Shown here: positions 5,835 through 9,374 of the stretch, piece after piece | Layout: each line of letters opens with the position of its first letter | How positions within the stretch are numbered: position 1 is the stretch's first letter | Source of the DNA: Bacteroidia bacterium | GTDB lineage: Bacteria > Bacteroidota > Bacteroidia > UKL13-3 | Direction: 5' to 3' | NCBI GenBank assembly: GCA_022402405.1 | Contig: JAKRSG010000269.1 | Span: forward strand, 1-9,374 | DNA length: 9,374 bases | Notes under the pieces: model-generated | Told to the model about the DNA's origin: nothing | The model's input: the letters and a program-made list of their open reading frames with translations, nothing else | The model's database searches: none | Made by a program: the position numbers and the translations under genes

Positions 5835-8483
5835 TTAATTACTGGCCAAATTACGTTCGCCATACATGGCATTTACCTTTTCGTTGATATTGATTTTACC
5901 AGCATTTGGATAGATAAAATAATACTTTCCAAAGCCAGCAACTGCGTCTGGTGCAGCAAAAATCGGAATAAAATTATGCTCCTTGCAGAATCTTACCAAC
6001 TCTGGTCTGTTCTGCTTATCTATAGTAGCAACCTCATCTATAAACAAGGCAATTCTATTCTCATCATCAAACAATGCTAAGCGGTTTATAATGGTCATGA
6101 TAATAATCAATCGAATCATTTTATCAGTTCCATCCGACTCAATTTGCTCATTTAAATCAACCCTTTTAGTGCTTCCTTTTCTGGTTAAGTTTAAGGTAAT
6201 ATCAAATAAATCATCGAAATCAATTTTCTTCCCTGCATCCAAATAATTATCCAATACTTTTAAGTTCTCCGAATGATCAAACTCAAACATTAATTGTCCG
6301 CGTACTTGTTGTATCTGACTAATCTTCTTAACCTCGTCTACCAATCGTTTGTTGTCTTCCAGCTCAATGGTAAGCGACTCAATATCCGAGATTTTTGCCT
6401 GCGATAATTTGCTGTTAAACTTGTTGTAAACAAACTCTTTAAACTCTTCGTAGCGCTTTAACAACGTATAAGCTGGGTTAGCAAACTGCGCCGAAATATT
6501 CTCTAATAAAGCAGAAATAGAACGCTCTTTATCATCAATTAAAGCAATCTCTTCTTCTACATATTTTATAAAATCTTGCTCGTCGGCAAAGGTAGATTGT
6601 AGCTTATCTCTGAGCTTTTCAAACAATTTATCTTTCGTTACTTTTAGCTCATTTCTATCAGCTAAATTGATGGTAATCTTTTTATATAAATTGTCTAAAT
6701 CGTCTTGTGTCTCAAACTCCTCTCCAGGCAAACCCAATATGTCTAAATTTTGCTTGTATTCCTGTATTTCACGAATCCTTCTTTCGCGCTTGTCTTTATC
6801 TACAATCAAATCTTGAACCTCCAATTGGCGCTTGGCAATATCTTTAGCCAATTTAGCTTGCTCCGATTCAATCTTCTGCTTTTCGGTATTTAAAACTTGC
6901 AGTTCAGCCTTTAATTTCTCTATGCTTTTTTGTAATAATGGAACTGATTTTATCTTTTGAATCTGAGATTTTATCTTCTCTATTTCTTGATTTATTTGTA
7001 CTAAATCTTGAGCTGATTTTTCGATATTTTTGGCTACATCAAATAAGTCTTGCTGACTTTTCAACTCTCTCTTAGTAAAAGTTAGCTCCTCTTTAATTTC
7101 GTCTACCGATTTAAAATCCTCAAATTTAATGTCCTTTGTTAAATCAATTTCTCCATCAAAAATGGTCAGTTTTTCAGATACTTTATGAATAGCTTTTACT
7201 ACTTGCTTGCCTGGTAAACTTTTAACTTGTTCGCTTAAAATACCATTTAACCACTTGCGATTTTCTTTATTGCCAGATATCTTATTAATTAACAAATCGC
7301 CATAGTTTTTTATCTGATTTTCGTATCTATCTACCTGAGATTTTAATTGTGCTATTCTCTGCTCAATCATTTGGCTATTCAGCTTTTGAATCTCCACCAT
7401 GGTAAGCCTAGATTCAACTTCTTTGCGTTGTTTATCGTAATTGCTTAGAGCCTCATTAAGCAGCTCAATTGGGTCGTACGACTGAATAACTTTTAACTCA
7501 GATTCTTTCGAATTTAACAACTCTGCTTTGCTGTTTATCTCCGTTTCTTTATTCCCACTTTTTCTGTCAAATTCAGCCTTTTTAGGAATCAAATTCTCAT
7601 TTATCTCTGTATTAATTTTAGCTATGTTAACATTGCGTTCAGCCAATTGGCTCTGCAAAGTTGGCAAGGTTGTTTCGTAATTTGTATTGAACCCAAAATA
7701 AAGCTGATTAATGATTTTAGCTTTAGCAGAATACTGATTTACAACTTCTCTAAAATCTTCAAATTCGTTTTTAACCGACTTTAAATTCCTGATTTCATTG
7801 TTGATTTTTCTTAAATCAACTATATCTTTTTTATTCTTTTGAGAAAAATTTAGCGATTCATTTTCACGATTATCTGCAACAATTAAGGCTTCTTTTAAAT
7901 TCTTATTGGTAATTAATTTGGTATTGATAAGATACCTGTAAATCCTAGAAAAGTTATTGCTTAAGCCTTCAGATTTAACATTGTCGTCTAACCAAACCAC
8001 TCCATTATTCCTTCTTCCTCGTTGATAAACCGTGTTAAAAACTTCGCGTTTATCCTTAAAGGCTTCTAAAGCAACTCCTTCTTTAGCCAGCACTTCCTGC
8101 ACCTCATCAAACTTTAATAATTTCTTGTTAGCATCTACAAAATAATGCTCTTTGTATTCACTGTTAAATCTATAATACTCTAATTCTGATTCTCCATTAC
8201 GCTTAACCAAAATACAGTAGTACGACTTCTTAAAAATCTCAAAAACAATATAACTCTGATTAGGATTTGGAAAGTAATGATGCAAGGTTTCTTTGTCGCC
8301 CCTGCGCTGACCGCTAAAGGTCATCTTGTTTCCATCTATAATAAATAGAAAGTTTAATGCATAAATAAGTGTACTTTTTCCAATGTTATTTGGTCCAACC
8401 AATTGTAAGCTATCACAGTCGTTTAGCCTAATCTCGGCCTTACCATATACCTTAGAATTTAAAATACTTAGAGAAGTTAACAT
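5835..8483 (-). CDS. SMC-like ATPase, MukB/MksB/JetC type, with a short coiled coil
   Basis: An 882-residue ABC ATPase built like an SMC protein, expected to be cytosolic, to bind DNA and to be the motor of a condensin complex with the two following genes. The Walker A motif is GPNNIGKST at 30-38 (Lys36). Heptad-rich coiled-coil segments run about 280-395 and 465-590. Between them, about 395-460, lies a shorter segment without clear heptads (KWLNGILSEQVKSLPGKQVV) that may be a minimal hinge. A further helical part covers 600-725. The ABC signature-like SDGTDKM is at 783-789 and Walker B IALFIDE at 811-817, with Asp816 and catalytic Glu817. MukB is about 1,480 residues, so this is a short-armed version, as in MksB. 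I chose the ATG at 8483-8481 because the first beta strand (LTSLSIL) follows it directly; an in-frame TTG at 8516-8514 would add 11 residues. RecN/SbcC-like ATPases are less likely given the neighbours. Confidence 0.78.
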   Translation of the reverse strand: MLTSLSILNSKVYGKAEIRLNDCDSLQLVGPNNIGKSTLIYALNFLFIIDGNKMTFSGQRRGDKETLHHYFPNPNQSYIVFEIFKKSYYCILVKRNGESELEYYRFNSEYKEHYFVDANKKLLKFDEVQEVLAKEGVALEAFKDKREVFNTVYQRGRRNNGVVWLDDNVKSEGLSNNFSRIYRYLINTKLITNKNLKEALIVADNRENESLNFSQKNKKDIVDLRKINNEIRNLKSVKNEFEDFREVVNQYSAKAKIINQLYFGFNTNYETTLPTLQSQLAERNVNIAKINTEINENLIPKKAEFDRKSGNKETEINSKAELLNSKESELKVIQSYDPIELLNEALSNYDKQRKEVESRLTMVEIQKLNSQMIEQRIAQLKSQVDRYENQIKNYGDLLINKISGNKENRKWLNGILSEQVKSLPGKQVVKAIHKVSEKLTIFDGEIDLTKDIKFEDFKSVDEIKEELTFTKRELKSQQDLFDVAKNIEKSAQDLVQINQEIEKIKSQIQKIKSVPLLQKSIEKLKAELQVLNTEKQKIESEQAKLAKDIAKRQLEVQDLIVDKDKRERRIREIQEYKQNLDILGLPGEEFETQDDLDNLYKKITINLADRNELKVTKDKLFEKLRDKLQSTFADEQDFIKYVEEEIALIDDKERSISALLENISAQFANPAYTLLKRYEEFKEFVYNKFNSKLSQAKISDIESLTIELEDNKRLVDEVKKISQIQQVRGQLMFEFDHSENLKVLDNYLDAGKKIDFDDLFDITLNLTRKGSTKRVDLNEQIESDGTDKMIRLIIIMTIINRLALFDDENRIALFIDEVATIDKQNRPELVRFCKEHNFIPIFAAPDAVAGFGKYYFIYPNAGKININEKVNAMYGERNLASN

Positions 8484-8575
8484 AAATTTCGCGTCGTTTA
8501 TCGAGGCAAAATACAACTCACTTTTCTAAAGAAACCCACATCTAATTCACAAAAGAATTATGAATGAAAACCAAT

Positions 8576-8603
8576 TATTCGTAATTCGTAATCCGTAATT
8601 ATT
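8576..8603. repeat. Degenerate 7-bp tandem repeat between lepB and the SMC-like gene
   Basis: Four consecutive 7-base units with consensus AATTCGT: TATTCGT, AATTCGT, AATCCGT, AATTATT. The last unit runs over the lepB stop codon. A looser relative (GAATTATGAATG) lies just to the left at about 8555-8566. The spacer from the lepB stop to the ATPase ATG (8484-8598, 115 bp) otherwise holds no hairpin with a T-run, so lepB may be transcribed into the downstream genes. A TATTTTG at 8513-8507 resembles a -7 box but has no good -33 partner. Short AT-rich tandem heptamers like this are, to my recollection, frequent in intergenic DNA of some Bacteroidota. Confidence 0.6.
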
Positions 8604-9374
8604 TAATAAGCGTAAATAGTCTATCCCAGCGAACTTTCTTAAGAATATTTTCTCCGTTTTTATCCCAGCTCATCCAAACAAATAGAGCTTTACCTACGAT
8701 ATTGGTTTCTGGCACAAAGCCCCAAAACCTACTATCAGCGCTATTATGCCTGTTATCTCCCATCATAAAGTAATAGTTGTACTTAAAGGTATAGGTGCTA
8801 ATTTGGTTCGAACCAATATAAAACTTACCATCTTGCATTTTAAAATCTGGGTTATTCTCATAAACCCGAATAGCACGCTCGTAAAGGCTATACTGAATAG
8901 AATCTAAGGTAATTACATCTCCTGCTTTAGGAACGTATATAGGTCCGTAAAAGTCTACACTCCATGGAAGAGCCGGATTATGAGGAAAAATATATTCTTG
9001 ATATTCGCCATCTCTGCTAAACAAAGAATCAACTTTTAACACACCTTCTTCCTTTTCCATCAACAATTTGTTGGATGCAGAAAGTGGAAAAGCAAAATCT
9101 AAATTACCATGAGGCAGGTTTTCTCCTTCCGAAATATCATACCTACGTAACATTTCTTGAAACGTTTTCTCGCTCCAAAATCCGTTTTCATTGAACTTTA
9201 CATAATATTTAAACTGCATTTTTGGAGGGTTTTCTGCAGCAATATTATTTATAAAAACTTGTCCGTCTACTACTTTTAAACTATCACCTGCAATGGCTAA
9301 ACAACGTTTGATGTAATTCTCTTTTTTATCAAATGGCCTGCCGTCTTCATAAGGATAATTAAACACCACCACAT
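8599..9374 (-). CDS. lepB: Signal peptidase I, C-terminal part (runs off the right edge)
   Basis: Membrane-bound protease (S26) that removes signal peptides from exported proteins on the outer face of the inner membrane, probably including the protease encoded in this window. The last 257 codons are present; the reading frame is open to the window edge, and the first residues read VVVFNYP, matching the GD-VVVF-YP strand that precedes the catalytic lysine. That lysine is Lys22 of the fragment, in YIKRCLAIAGD. Box E is at 205-219, GDNRHNSADSRFWGF, followed by the usual VGKALFVW strand. Between them about 100 extra residues (roughly 45-145) form the enlarged periplasmic region seen in Bacteroidota enzymes. 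The N-terminal membrane anchor and the catalytic serine lie outside. The GTG at 9372-9370 is an internal valine, not a start. Confidence 0.95.
   Translation of the reverse strand, partial: VVVFNYPYEDGRPFDKKENYIKRCLAIAGDSLKVVDGQVFINNIAAENPPKMQFKYYVKFNENGFWSEKTFQEMLRRYDISEGENLPHGNLDFAFPLSASNKLLMEKEEGVLKVDSLFSRDGEYQEYIFPHNPALPWSVDFYGPIYVPKAGDVITLDSIQYSLYERAIRVYENNPDFKMQDGKFYIGSNQISTYTFKYNYYFMMGDNRHNSADSRFWGFVPETNIVGKALFVWMSWDKNGENILKKVRWDRLFTLIK

Noticed and set aside
5721..6246. Two plus-strand reading frames (119 and 87 codons) over the junction of the kleisin-like and ATPase genes
   Set aside because: Both are antisense to coding sequence with clear motifs, including Walker B, and have no features of their own.
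4093..8483. Complete Wadjet-type defence system
   Set aside because: No nuclease subunit is present in the window, and the flanks are housekeeping genes without other defence or mobile-element signs.

Overview
The window looks like chromosomal DNA from a member of the Bacteroidota. It is AT-rich and has little Shine-Dalgarno usage. It carries a secreted metalloprotease ending in a type IX secretion (T9SS, Por) sorting domain and a signal peptidase I with the enlarged periplasmic region usual in this phylum. No transposase, integrase, tRNA, rRNA, CRISPR array or phage gene was seen. I do not place it below phylum level.

All genes lie on the minus strand, so transcription runs from the right end to the left. 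In transcription order they are: the C-terminal part of signal peptidase I (lepB, 8599-9374, cut by the window edge); a spacer with degenerate 7-bp tandem repeats; three genes encoding an SMC-like ATPase (5835-8483), a kleisin-like protein (4628-5824) and a small MukE/MksE-like protein (4093-4641); aroC, chorismate synthase (3012-4100); an M43-type secreted metalloprotease (1131-2969); a strong palindromic terminator (1088-1113); and the N-terminal 330 residues of DNA topoisomerase I (topA, 1-992), which runs off the left end.

The most interesting part is the three-gene block. It has the composition of a MukBEF/MksBEF-type condensin: an ABC ATPase with a short coiled coil, a kleisin with a winged-helix-like N-terminus, and a small winged-helix partner. 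The genes are nearly fused (10-bp gap, then a 14-bp overlap) and the last one overlaps aroC by 8 bp, so the four are probably co-transcribed and translationally coupled. The order is B-F-E rather than the F-E-B known from mukFEB and mksFEB, and no JetD/MksG-type nuclease is visible. The setting is housekeeping rather than a defence island. I infer a chromosome-organising condensin rather than a complete Wadjet-type plasmid defence system, but these family assignments rest on motif and architecture reading, not on a database search.

Only one intergenic region other than the lepB spacer exceeds 100 bp (993-1130). It holds the terminator and a weak promoter candidate for topA. No gene-free stretch exceeds 300 bases.
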